DNA from: CBFHSD01 sp965658375
GTDB lineage: Bacteria > Bacteroidota > Bacteroidia > Flavobacteriales_G > Salibacteraceae
Assembly: GCA_965658375.1 (NCBI GenBank)
Contig: CBFHSD010000021.1
Coordinates: 1-38,456, forward strand
Reading direction: 5' to 3'
Length of the DNA: 38,456 nt
Made by a program: the position numbers and the translations under genes
The notes under the pieces: model-generated
Database searches by the model: none
What the model was told of the DNA's origin: nothing
Seen by the model: only the letters and a program-made list of their open reading frames with translations
Part shown: positions 15,733 to 24,256 of the stretch, one piece after another
Numbering within the stretch: the first letter of the stretch is position 1
How the letters are laid out: each line of letters starts with the position of its first letter

Positions 15733-16695
15733 ATGATCGTAGTTACAGGAGCCGCAGGATTTATTTCAAGTTGTTTAATTGCCAAGTTGAACCAAGAAGG
15801 CTATAATTCAATAATAGCAGTTGATGACTTTTCTTATCCTGAAAAAGAAAAGAATTTGACGGAAAAGCAACTTGTTGCCAAAGTGCATAGAGATGACTTT
15901 TTTACTTGGTTAGATGAAAATCAAAAACAGGTAGAATTCATTTTTCACCTTGGGGCAAGAACAGATACGGCAGAGTTTGATTACGACTTGTTGGACCGTT
16001 TGAATTTAGATTACACCAAGGAAATGTGGAAGGCTTGCGTGAAGTACCAGATTCCACTGGTTTATGCTTCATCTGCAGCTACCTATGGTGGTGGAGAACA
16101 TGGCTTTGATGATAGAACGGCTCCCGAAAAGCTTACGCCTTTGAATCCCTACGGAGAGTCAAAAAACAACTTTGATGCGTGGATGTTGCAGCAAAAAGAG
16201 CAGCCATTCTTTTGGGCAGGACTGAAATTCTTTAACGTTTACGGCCCCAATGAAAACCATAAAACAAGAATGGCTTCAGTGATTTGGCACACTTTCAACC
16301 AAATTGAACAAACAGGTGCGATGAAGCTCTTTCAATCACATAATCCCAATTATAAGAACGGGGAGCAGATGAGAGATTTCATCTATGTAAAAGATGTGGT
16401 AAACGTGATGTGTTGGTTCATGCACCACAGAAAAAACTCAGGCTTGTACAATTTGGGAACAGGCAAAGCGCGAACTTTCCTAGATCTTGCAAAAAATACT
16501 TTCAAAGCGCTTGGTTTAGAACCGAAAATCAGTTTTAGACCTACACCAGAAGATATTAGAGATAAATACCAGTATTTTACAGAGGCAGATATGTCTAAAC
16601 TCAAAGAAGCGGGATATGACACTCCTTTTACAGAATTGGAAGAAGGCGTGGAGGATTACGTGAAGAATTACCTGAGCAAAGGAACTAATTGGTAA
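15733..16695 (+). CDS. hldD: ADP-L-glycero-D-manno-heptose 6-epimerase
   Basis: A 320-residue extended short-chain dehydrogenase/reductase that inverts C6 of ADP-heptose for lipopolysaccharide core. Visible are the NADP-binding strand MIVVTGAAGFIS, HLGARTDTAEFD, the catalytic Ser region YASSAATYGGG, the YGESK catalytic pair and LKFFNVYGPNE, all typical of HldD. RMASVIWHTFNQI and GEQMRDFIYVKDVV complete the substrate domain. The third glycine of the GxxGxxG loop is Ser12 here. No other heptose genes are adjacent. HldD is the best fit; other sugar epimerases lack the ARTDT segment. Confidence 0.93.
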   Translation: MIVVTGAAGFISSCLIAKLNQEGYNSIIAVDDFSYPEKEKNLTEKQLVAKVHRDDFFTWLDENQKQVEFIFHLGARTDTAEFDYDLLDRLNLDYTKEMWKACVKYQIPLVYASSAATYGGGEHGFDDRTAPEKLTPLNPYGESKNNFDAWMLQQKEQPFFWAGLKFFNVYGPNENHKTRMASVIWHTFNQIEQTGAMKLFQSHNPNYKNGEQMRDFIYVKDVVNVMCWFMHHRKNSGLYNLGTGKARTFLDLAKNTFKALGLEPKISFRPTPEDIRDKYQYFTEADMSKLKEAGYDTPFTELEEGVEDYVKNYLSKGTNW

Positions 16696-16731
16696 AACTC
16701 TATCAGAAAAGAATTCTAGGGGAAATATCCC

Positions 16732-17067
16732 TTAAAGATTGTGTTTAAGATCTACTAAGAACGAACGAATGTGTTTGAGGTGTCTCACCACCTCGGCACG
16801 GTTCACGGTTTCTTCTTTATTATCTTTCAATTTCTTTTTGGCACCATCTAGCGTGAAGCCCCTTTCTTTTACCAAGTGGTAAATAAGATGGAGGTTTTCG
16901 ATGTCTTTAGGAGTGAATAAACGATTCCCTTTTTTATTTTTCTTTGGTTTAAGAATGTCGAATTCTTTTTCCCAATATCGAATCAAAGATGCGTTCACTT
17001 CAAACATCTCGGCTACCTCGCCAATGCTGTAATAAAGCTTGTTGAGTTTATTTGGAAATGTTTCCAT
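16732..17067 (-). CDS. MerR-family transcriptional regulator
   Basis: A 111-residue protein with a winged helix-turn-helix at about residues 12-80: YYSIGEVAEMFEVNASLIRYWEKEFDILKPKKN, where the R-Y-W-E-K-E pattern is typical of MerR. A wing and helix follow in GNRLFTPKDIENLHLIYHLV, then KERGFTLDGAKKKL. A short helical tail (EVVRHLKHIRSFLVDLKHNL) probably dimerises; there is no effector domain and no metal-binding cysteines. Its start is 5 bp after the stop of the M23 peptidase gene, so they form a two-gene unit. Short MerR proteins of this type are widespread in Bacteroidota; the target is not known. Confidence 0.88.
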   Translation of the reverse strand: METFPNKLNKLYYSIGEVAEMFEVNASLIRYWEKEFDILKPKKNKKGNRLFTPKDIENLHLIYHLVKERGFTLDGAKKKLKDNKEETVNRAEVVRHLKHIRSFLVDLKHNL

Positions 17068-17072
17068 GCAGA

Positions 17073-18044
17073 TTAATCGAAAGATTGATTCACTTGGGAA
17101 GAAAGCTGTATCATCAGCTCATATTCTTCAGGAGATAGATCGTTACTGTAAAAACTTGCAGGATTTACTTTTCTACCGTCTTTAACAACTTCATAATGCA
17201 AGTGAGGTCCAGAAGAAAGCCCTGTGTTTCCTATCAAGCCAAGAACATCACCACGTTTTACTTTTTGCCCTCTTCTTACTCTTTGCTTTGACATATGGGC
17301 GTAAATGGTTTTATATCCATAACCGTGGTTCACCACAACATACTTTCCAAAACCTCCACGATTGTAGTCTACCTTTTCGATCACCCCATCTCCGGTAGAA
17401 TAAATCTCAGAGCCAATGGGCGCTGTAAAATCCATACCGTTATGTGGGCGCATAATCTTAAGAATAGGGTGGTACCTCATTCCAAAGCCAGAACTAAATC
17501 GCGTTAAATCTTTGTTGGAAATAGGCATAATGGCAGGTATAGAAGCCAGCATTTTCTCTTTTTCAAGCGCAAGTTTATAAACTTCATCCAAAGACTTGCT
17601 TTGAATGTACATCTGCTTCGCCAATTGATCCATTTTCTCCGTAGCGTCAATCACTACTTCAGAATTCTCATAACCTTCTAGGTTCTTGTATCTATTTACT
17701 CCACCAAAACCAGCTTTCCTAACAGAATTGGCAATGGGTTCAGCTTCAAAAATAGATCGGTAAACGGTATTGTCTCTTTCGGCTAGATTGTCTAAAACCG
17801 CATTCATCTCATTCATGCGCTTATCTAAAATACCGTATTGCAATTTGAGTTGGTCGTTCTCTCTTATGAGTTTTTTCTCCTTTGGGGAATCAAAAAAAGT
17901 AAAGAATACAAAGACAAAAATTGCCGCAAATCCCAATCCCATTCCTAAGTAAGAGAAAAGTTGAATCACTTTTCCTTGAAAACCCAACTCGGCCTTTTCG
18001 TAGGTGAGTGTTTTTGGATTGTATCTGTATTTAGCTTTACTCAT
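17073..18044 (-). CDS. Membrane-anchored M23 (LytM-type) metallopeptidase
   Basis: A 323-residue protein with a cytosolic N-terminus (KAKYRYNPKTLTYEKAE), one transmembrane helix near residues 29-51 (YLGMGLGFAAIFVFVFFTFF) and a coiled-coil stalk (about 53-130, KKLIRENDQLKLQYGILDKR). The C-terminal peptidase domain has the zinc ligands in RPHNGMDFTAP (H-x3-D) and HLHYEVV (H-x-H), so it is probably an active peptidoglycan endopeptidase in the periplasm. The ATG at 18044 lies downstream of the predicted transcription start; the longer frame from 18089 would begin upstream of the -7 box. It is divergent from alaS and co-oriented with the MerR gene. Confidence 0.92.
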   Translation of the reverse strand: MSKAKYRYNPKTLTYEKAELGFQGKVIQLFSYLGMGLGFAAIFVFVFFTFFDSPKEKKLIRENDQLKLQYGILDKRMNEMNAVLDNLAERDNTVYRSIFEAEPIANSVRKAGFGGVNRYKNLEGYENSEVVIDATEKMDQLAKQMYIQSKSLDEVYKLALEKEKMLASIPAIMPISNKDLTRFSSGFGMRYHPILKIMRPHNGMDFTAPIGSEIYSTGDGVIEKVDYNRGGFGKYVVVNHGYGYKTIYAHMSKQRVRRGQKVKRGDVLGLIGNTGLSSGPHLHYEVVKDGRKVNPASFYSNDLSPEEYELMIQLSSQVNQSFD

Positions 18045-18073
18045 TGAAGATGGAAATCTCTTTTTAGAAACCC

Positions 18074-18104
18074 TAGCAAAATTACGCATTAAAACTACTT
18101 TTGC
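18074..18104 (+). promoter_or_regulatory. Promoter of alaS, interlocked with the divergent promoter
   Basis: TACTTTTGC at 18096-18104 matches the TAnnTTTGC element; 19 bp upstream lies TAG (18074-18076) in place of TTG. Transcription would start near 18111, about 35 bases before the alaS ATG at 18148. Each promoter's distal element overlaps the other's -7 box. Confidence 0.65.
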
Positions 18105-18106
18105 AA
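18076..18106 (-). promoter_or_regulatory. Promoter of the M23 peptidase-merR unit
   Basis: On the minus strand, TTG (18106-18104) is followed by exactly 19 bp and TAATTTTGC (18084-18076), a full match to the Bacteroidota consensus TTG-N19-TAnnTTTGC. Transcription would start near 18070, about 25 bases before the chosen ATG at 18044. Confidence 0.8.
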
Positions 18107-18147
18107 TTTATTTAACATAGTAGAAATTGTCACTCAATACTGGCGCA

Positions 18148-20766
18148 ATGAATTGGACTTCAGCAAATACTCGTAAAGCGTTTTTAGACTTCTTTAAAAG
18201 CAATGGTCATGATATTGTTAGCTCTGCACCAATGGTGGTGAAGAACGATCCTACCCTGATGTTTACCAACGCAGGTATGAATCAATTCAAAGATTATTTC
18301 TTAGGAAATAACGAACCGAAGAATCCCAGAGTTGCGGATACTCAAAAATGTTTACGCGTTTCTGGGAAGCACAATGACCTCGAAGAAGTAGGGGTAGATA
18401 CCTATCACCACACTATGTTCGAGATGCTTGGCAACTGGAGTTTTGGAGATTACTTTAAGGAAGAAGCCATTGAGATGGCATGGAAACTATTAACCGAAGT
18501 ATACGGCATAGACAAAGACATGCTCTACATCACGGTTTTTGGTGGAGACCAAAAAGACGGATTGGATTTAGATAATGAGGCCAAAGGTTATTGGAAAAAG
18601 TGGGTAGCTGAAGACAGAATTATTGAAGCTGGGAAGAAGGATAACTTCTGGGAGATGGGCGATACAGGTCCGTGCGGTCCATGTTCAGAAATACATGTAG
18701 ACATTAGATCTGCGGAAGAAAGAGCCATGGTAGACGGGAAATCTCTAGTGAATGAGGATCACCCTCAGGTTATTGAAATCTGGAACTTGGTGTTCATGCA
18801 ATACAATAGAATGTCAGACGGATCTCTGAAAAATCTGCCCGCTACTCATGTAGATACGGGAATGGGATTTGAGCGTTTGTGTATGGTATTGCAAGGGAAA
18901 CAATCCAATTACGATACGGATGTGTTCCAACCATTGATTGAAAAAATCGCTCAGGTTTCTAAGATGAAATATGGGGAAACAGACTCGAAAAAAGATGTTG
19001 CCTTTCGAGTGATTTCTGATCATGTAAGAGCCATTGCATTTTCTATTGCAGATGGACAATTGCCTTCTAACACAGGGGCTGGCTATGTGATTCGTAGAAT
19101 TTTGAGAAGAGCTATTCGCTATGGCTACAGCTTTTTGAATATGCGTGAATCTTTCATGTTCCACTTAGTGCCTGTTTTAGCGGAACAGCTTGGCGCTCAG
19201 TTTGAAGAATTACCGGCACAAATTGGCCTCATAGAAAAAGTAATTCGCGAAGAGGAAGAAAGTTTTTTAAGAACGCTTGAAAGAGGGATTCTACGCTTTA
19301 ATGATTACCAAAAGAAACATCAGCAAGTCAAAGGAGAATTTGCTTTTGAGTTGTACGATACTTTCGGGTTCCCCATAGATCTTACGCAATTGATGGCGGC
19401 AGAGAATGGAATGATGGTTGATTTGGAAGGCTTTCAAAAAGCGCTTGAAGCTCAAAAATCCCGATCTCGTAAAGCAACAAATTTAGAAACTGGAGATTGG
19501 TTTGTACTTCGTGAAGATGATCAAGAAGAATTTATTGGCTATGATTATACAGAAGCCGAGATCTTCATTACACGTTACAGAAAAGTCAATCAAAAAGGAA
19601 AAGAGTTCTTTCAGTTGGTGTTCAATATCACGCCTTTCTATGCAGAAGGCGGTGGTCAAGTAGGTGATACAGGATTTCTTATTGGAGAAGAAAGTGGTAA
19701 AGTAGTGGTGAAAAACACCAAGAAAGAAAATGCGCTGATCATTCACTTTGTAGACGAATTACCGGCCAATCCGAATGAAACATTTAAGGCAGAAGTAAAT
19801 ACTGAGAAAAGAGCCAAAACTGCAGCCAATCACTCTGCAACTCACTTATTGCATCATGTGTTGCGAGAAGTGCTCGGAACTCACGTAGAACAAAAAGGAT
19901 CTTTGGTTCATCCAGATTATTTACGCTTTGATTTTAGTCATTTTCAAAAAGTAAGTGGGGATGAGTTGAAACTGATTGAGCAGAAAGTAAACGCTTTAGT
20001 ACGTTCTAATGCCGCATTGAATGAACAACGCGCTATTCCTATTACGCAAGCAGAAGAAATGGGTGCAATGGCACTTTTTGGGGAGAAGTACGGAGATTTG
20101 GTTCGTGTCATTCAATTTGGAGATTCCGTTGAATTATGCGGTGGTATTCATGTTCCCTTTACCGGAAGCATTGGTTTATTTAAGATACATTCGGAAGGCA
20201 GTGTTGCTGCCGGTATTCGCAGAATAGAAGCCATTACAGGAGAAAAGGCTGAGGAAATGGTCTTTGAAAAAGTTCAGATGCTGGATGATTTGCGCGCTTT
20301 GTTACGAAATTCTAAAAACGTTAAGAAGTCTTTAGAAGAGCTGATTTCTGAGAACCAGGATATGCAAGGTAAAATCGAAGACTTCCAAAAATCGAAAGCA
20401 AGAGAATGGAAAGCCCTGCTCATTAATGACCGTGAGGAATTGAACGGGATGCAAGTCGTGATACGTGAGGTTGATGTTGCGCAAAAAATGATCAAAGACA
20501 TGCTCTTTCAGTTGAAAACCGAGCATGAAAACTCTGTGTTCATCGTTGCGCTTCGGTCAGATGAAAAAATCACACTTTCAGTAGCCATTTCAGATGATCT
20601 GGTCAATGGCAGAAAATTGCATGCAGGTAACTTGGTAAGAGAAATGGCCAAAGAAGTAAAAGGTGGTGGCGGTGGCCAACCCTTCTTCGCTTCGGCAGGC
20701 GGTAAAGATCCTCAAGCCATGGATAAAGCTTTTTCTAAAGCGAAGGACTTACTTCGTGATGTCTAA
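18148..20766 (+). CDS. alaS: Alanyl-tRNA synthetase
   Basis: An 872-residue class II synthetase, close to the usual length. The catalytic domain starts with RKAFLDFFKSNGHDIV and has motif 1/2 segments PTLMFTNAGMNQFKDYF and MFEMLGNWSFGDYFKEEA. Motif 3 (GAGYVIRRILRRAIRYGY) follows. The editing domain has the zinc site HSATHLLHHVLREV (H-x3-H) and ELCGGIHVPFTGSIG (C-x3-H). The C-terminal DHHA1-type domain ends with KGGGGGQPFFASAGG. A TTG at 18127 would add seven residues; the ATG at 18148 matches the N-terminus of relatives. Its 3' end converges on a response-regulator gene 18 bp away with no visible terminator. Confidence 0.98.
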   Translation: MNWTSANTRKAFLDFFKSNGHDIVSSAPMVVKNDPTLMFTNAGMNQFKDYFLGNNEPKNPRVADTQKCLRVSGKHNDLEEVGVDTYHHTMFEMLGNWSFGDYFKEEAIEMAWKLLTEVYGIDKDMLYITVFGGDQKDGLDLDNEAKGYWKKWVAEDRIIEAGKKDNFWEMGDTGPCGPCSEIHVDIRSAEERAMVDGKSLVNEDHPQVIEIWNLVFMQYNRMSDGSLKNLPATHVDTGMGFERLCMVLQGKQSNYDTDVFQPLIEKIAQVSKMKYGETDSKKDVAFRVISDHVRAIAFSIADGQLPSNTGAGYVIRRILRRAIRYGYSFLNMRESFMFHLVPVLAEQLGAQFEELPAQIGLIEKVIREEEESFLRTLERGILRFNDYQKKHQQVKGEFAFELYDTFGFPIDLTQLMAAENGMMVDLEGFQKALEAQKSRSRKATNLETGDWFVLREDDQEEFIGYDYTEAEIFITRYRKVNQKGKEFFQLVFNITPFYAEGGGQVGDTGFLIGEESGKVVVKNTKKENALIIHFVDELPANPNETFKAEVNTEKRAKTAANHSATHLLHHVLREVLGTHVEQKGSLVHPDYLRFDFSHFQKVSGDELKLIEQKVNALVRSNAALNEQRAIPITQAEEMGAMALFGEKYGDLVRVIQFGDSVELCGGIHVPFTGSIGLFKIHSEGSVAAGIRRIEAITGEKAEEMVFEKVQMLDDLRALLRNSKNVKKSLEELISENQDMQGKIEDFQKSKAREWKALLINDREELNGMQVVIREVDVAQKMIKDMLFQLKTEHENSVFIVALRSDEKITLSVAISDDLVNGRKLHAGNLVREMAKEVKGGGGGQPFFASAGGKDPQAMDKAFSKAKDLLRDV

Positions 20767-20784
20767 ACAGAAGATGAGTTAGAC

Positions 20785-21945
20785 TTACTTAGAAGCAAAC
20801 AATTCCACATCTTTCTTGGTAATCGGGTTTTGGCCTAAAATGGTAAGTCGTTCTGCTACGTTGCGGAGTTCACGAATGTTACCTGTCCAGTCATAGGCTT
20901 GCAATGCTTTTACAGCATCTGCTTTGATTTCTGTGGGCTTGGTTCCGTTTTCTGCGGCAAGTTTATCAAGGAAGAAGTTGAGCAATAGCGGAATATCATC
21001 TCTTCTGTCATTCAACGGGGGAACCTCCATTAAAATGACACTTAAACGGTGGTAAAGATCTTCTCTAAATCTCCCTTCGGCAATTTCTTCTCGGAGGTTT
21101 TTATTGGTTGCCGCGAGAACGCGCACATTTACTTTAATCTCCTTTTCTCCACCTACACGGGTAATCTTGTGTTCTTGTAAAGCGCGGAGTACTTTGGCTT
21201 GGGCAGATAGGCTCATGTCGCCAATTTCATCTAAAAAGAGAGTTCCACCTTCAGCCTGTTCAAACATTCCTTTGCGCTGTTTTACAGCTGATGTAAAGGC
21301 TCCTTTTTCATGCCCGAATAATTCACTCTCTATCAATTCAGAGGGGATAGCTGCACAATTGAGTTCAATAAAAGGTCGCTTGGTGCGTATGCTTTGTTCA
21401 TGAATGCTGCGAGCCACCAACTCTTTTCCTGTTCCATTGGCACCGGTAATTAACACGCGAGCATCTGTAGGTGCTACCTTTTCAATCATCTCTAAGATGT
21501 GTTTGATAGGTTTAGACTCTCCAATAATTTGTGTGCTGAGCTTAGAAGGGATTTTGCGCTTTAACTTTTTGGTTTCTTGAATAAGATCGGTTCTTTCAAG
21601 TGCATTGCGTACAGTGAGCAAAAGTCGGTTGAGGTCAATGGGCTTTTCAATAAAATCGAAAGCGCCTTTTTTTACGCATTCTAAAGCAGTCTCTATATTC
21701 CCATGACCACTAATCATAATCACAGGAATTTCTGGATGTTTTTCTTGTATCGCTTGCAAGACTTCAATCCCATCCATCTTTGGCATTTTAATGTCGCAAA
21801 GCACCACGTTAAAAGTATCATTGAGGGTTTTTATACCAGTGGGTCCATCTTCTGCCTCTTTGACTTTATACTTTTCGTAAGAGAGAATATCTATGAGCGC
21901 ATTTCTAATGGGTTTTTCGTCATCGATTACAAGAATGTTAGCCAT
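20785..21945 (-). CDS. NtrC-like sigma-54 activator: receiver and AAA+ domains, no HTH
   Basis: A 386-residue protein. The receiver domain (1-120) starts with ANILVIDDE and has the phosphoacceptor D51 in LCDIKMPKMDG. The sigma-54 AAA+ domain has Walker A GANGTGKE (168-175), GAFTSA (215-220, the usual GAFTGA loop with Gly changed to Ser), Walker B TLFLDEIGD (235-243), and the arginine-finger region FREDLYHRL (293-301). The protein ends at residue 386 shortly after the lid helix IRELRNVAERL, so the usual Fis-type DNA-binding domain is missing. It is preceded by the ABC-2 permease gene at 8 bp, and may be co-transcribed with it. The sensor kinase is not in the window. Confidence 0.93.
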   Translation of the reverse strand: MANILVIDDEKPIRNALIDILSYEKYKVKEAEDGPTGIKTLNDTFNVVLCDIKMPKMDGIEVLQAIQEKHPEIPVIMISGHGNIETALECVKKGAFDFIEKPIDLNRLLLTVRNALERTDLIQETKKLKRKIPSKLSTQIIGESKPIKHILEMIEKVAPTDARVLITGANGTGKELVARSIHEQSIRTKRPFIELNCAAIPSELIESELFGHEKGAFTSAVKQRKGMFEQAEGGTLFLDEIGDMSLSAQAKVLRALQEHKITRVGGEKEIKVNVRVLAATNKNLREEIAEGRFREDLYHRLSVILMEVPPLNDRRDDIPLLLNFFLDKLAAENGTKPTEIKADAVKALQAYDWTGNIRELRNVAERLTILGQNPITKKDVELFASK

Positions 21946-21953
21946 AGCATTTT

Positions 21954-23309
21954 TTAGTTTTTATATCTGATCCATTTCCAAAGCTCTTTGTACGAAACTT
22001 TCTTTCCATACATTAAGATGCCGGTTCTGTAAATCTTTCCAGCAAGCCACACTGTACCAATAAACGTACCGATTAATAAGAATACAGATAAGAAGTATTG
22101 CCACATGTCTGCAGACTCAATGCCTATCATTAAACGTACCATCATAATAATGGGAGAGGTAAAGGGCACTATGGATCCCCACATGGCTGCCGAGCCTTGT
22201 GGGTTCTCCATGATGGCTATGGAGAGGGTATAGGCAAATATGAGTGGAACGGTGACAGGAATCATGAACTGCTGGGTATCCGTTTCTTGATCTACTGCCG
22301 CACCGATGGCTGCAAATAGAGCGGAATAGAGTAAGTAGCCACCTAAAAAGTAAAAGATGAATGAACCCAATACCAAGCCCCAAGGAGTGGTGTTGTACCA
22401 ATTGTTAGGGTGAGTAATGTCTAAAAACTCAACATTTTCGTTCTTATAAGCATTAATGGTTCCTTGAGGATTCATTCGAGTTTGCTTGGTAACCTTCATG
22501 TCTGATTTTGCCAAATCTTTGAGCTTCTCATCGTACATGACACCTTGTATGGTGCCTATGAATGCAGAGCTGAGTACTATCCAAAGCACGAACTGCGTTA
22601 GGCCAACTAAGGCAACACCAATGATTTTACCCATCATCAATTGAAAAGGTTTTACGCTGGTGATAATGACTTCAACAATACGGCTTGTTTTTTCTTCTAT
22701 CACTCCTCGCATCACCTGCACGCCATAAATGAAGATGAACATGTAGATCATAATACCGAAAATGAATCCTATAATCACCTTTTGTTGCCCAACCTTTTCT
22801 GTGTTACCAGACTCGGTGAATTTGTAGGCGACAACCTTGAAATCCTCGCGTACTTTTTTATAGTCTTTAGGATCAATATCAAATCCCTCAAGTCGAATTT
22901 CTTCTACTCTTCTTTCTACTTTTTCTTCAATGCTTCTTTGTACTCTGAAGCTGGGCTGTACTTTGAAGTAAAGCATCATGCGGTCCGTAGATAGAATATC
23001 GCCTTCAAAAACTAAAAAACTAGTGTAGGTTTCATTGCTTTTAAACTCTTCAAAAGCCTCACTCTTCGAGGGCATGCCATCCATATAGTTAAAGGCGTAG
23101 TTCTCACCACCTTTCAAGTCAGAAAACATAATACCTGTTTGATCGTAGATCAACACTTGCTGTTTTTGATTTTCTTGAGATGCGATGTAAAACACCAAGG
23201 CCATTGCACCAGCTATGAGAATGGGTCCCAATAAAGTCATGATGATGAATGACTTTTTCTTCACTCTTGTGAGGTACTCTCTCTGTATAATCAATCTTAT
23301 TTTGCCCAT
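21954..23309 (-). CDS. ABC-2 type transporter permease (NatB-like)
   Basis: A 451-residue membrane protein. It begins with IRLIIQREYLTRVKKKSF, typical of NatB-type permeases, then a first transmembrane helix (IIMTLLGPILIAGAMALVFYI), a large extracytoplasmic domain (about 45-170), and a cluster of further helices (FIFGIMIYMFIFIYGVQ, GLTQFVLWIVLSSAFIG, FIFYFLGGYLLYSALFAAIG, FLSVFLLIGTFIGTVWLAG). The segment RGVIEEKTSRIVEVIITSVKP is a family hallmark. It starts one base after the stop of the ATPase gene, so the two form one exporter. NatAB in Bacillus exports sodium; the substrate here is unknown. Confidence 0.9.
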   Translation of the reverse strand: MGKIRLIIQREYLTRVKKKSFIIMTLLGPILIAGAMALVFYIASQENQKQQVLIYDQTGIMFSDLKGGENYAFNYMDGMPSKSEAFEEFKSNETYTSFLVFEGDILSTDRMMLYFKVQPSFRVQRSIEEKVERRVEEIRLEGFDIDPKDYKKVREDFKVVAYKFTESGNTEKVGQQKVIIGFIFGIMIYMFIFIYGVQVMRGVIEEKTSRIVEVIITSVKPFQLMMGKIIGVALVGLTQFVLWIVLSSAFIGTIQGVMYDEKLKDLAKSDMKVTKQTRMNPQGTINAYKNENVEFLDITHPNNWYNTTPWGLVLGSFIFYFLGGYLLYSALFAAIGAAVDQETDTQQFMIPVTVPLIFAYTLSIAIMENPQGSAAMWGSIVPFTSPIIMMVRLMIGIESADMWQYFLSVFLLIGTFIGTVWLAGKIYRTGILMYGKKVSYKELWKWIRYKN

Positions 23310-23310
23310 C

Positions 23311-24237
23311 TTATGCCATCGTTTCTTTGCCCATTTCTGAGACTTTTTGAATAAATATATCGTTCATTGACGGTAGAATTTCTTCCAGTCCTAACACTTG
23401 AACATGCGGTAAGATAGAATTTAGCAAGTCATTGGGAGACTGTTCTTTCAGCATCCTTACACGAGCTGTGATGATATCATCTTCTTGTTTGTTATCAATC
23501 AACTCAAAGCCTGTCCATAAAGCGTTGGTAAATGCAATGAGACTTCCAGAAAACTTGAGGAGGTACTCATTGGGTTTAAACTGTTGCTTCACATCTTTTA
23601 CAGACCCTTCTAATATTTTTTCAGATTGGTGAATGAGTGCGATGTGATCGCAAATTTCTTCTACAGAATTCATGTTGTGGGTAGAGAATATGATGGTAGA
23701 TCCCTGTTCTCTCAAACGCATAATCTCACTCTTGATGAGGTTAGTGTTGATGGGATCAAAACCCGAAAAGGGTTCGTCTAGAATGAGTAATTCTGGTTCG
23801 TGAACCACGGTGACGATAAACTGTATTTTTTGAGCCATTCCTTTGGAGAGCTCTTCTACTTTTTTATTCCACCAACCTTCTATTTCAAAGCGGACAAACC
23901 ACTCTTTAAGCCTTCTTAGTGCCTCCTTTTTTTCTAAACCTTTCAGCTGTGCCAAGTAGAGGGCTTGTTCGCCCACCTTCATTTTCTTGTAAAGGCCTCT
24001 TTCTTCTGGCAAATAACCAATGCGTTGCTCATATTCTGGACGAAGCGCTTCACCGTTAAAATAGATAGACCCACTGTCTGGACCGGTAATTTGATTGATG
24101 ATTCTAATCAAAGTGGTTTTCCCAGCACCATTCGGACCAAGGAGCCCAAAAATGCTCCCTTGGGGAATAGAAAAACTCACTTCGTTCAAAGCCGTGTGCG
24201 TGGCGAAAGACTTTGAAACATTTTCGATCTTTAACAT
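23311..24237 (-). CDS. ABC transporter ATP-binding protein (NatA-like)
   Basis: A 308-residue ATPase with the Walker A GLLGPNGAGKTTLI, a Q-loop region around IGYLPEERGLYKKMKV, the signature VEELSKGMAQKIQF (LSKGM in place of LSGGQ), Walker B ELLILDEPFSGFDP, and the H-loop TIIFSTHNM. The C-terminal extension of about 85 residues is typical of exporters in the NatA/DrrA group. An ATG three codons upstream (24246) is equally close to weak signals; the ATG at 24237 (MLKIENVSK) was chosen for its match to relatives. A terminator separates it from dnaJ, so the exporter pair probably has its own promoter or relies on read-through. Confidence 0.93.
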   Translation of the reverse strand: MLKIENVSKSFATHTALNEVSFSIPQGSIFGLLGPNGAGKTTLIRIINQITGPDSGSIYFNGEALRPEYEQRIGYLPEERGLYKKMKVGEQALYLAQLKGLEKKEALRRLKEWFVRFEIEGWWNKKVEELSKGMAQKIQFIVTVVHEPELLILDEPFSGFDPINTNLIKSEIMRLREQGSTIIFSTHNMNSVEEICDHIALIHQSEKILEGSVKDVKQQFKPNEYLLKFSGSLIAFTNALWTGFELIDNKQEDDIITARVRMLKEQSPNDLLNSILPHVQVLGLEEILPSMNDIFIQKVSEMGKETMA

Positions 24238-24256
24238 AGCGTGCATACAGCGAATT

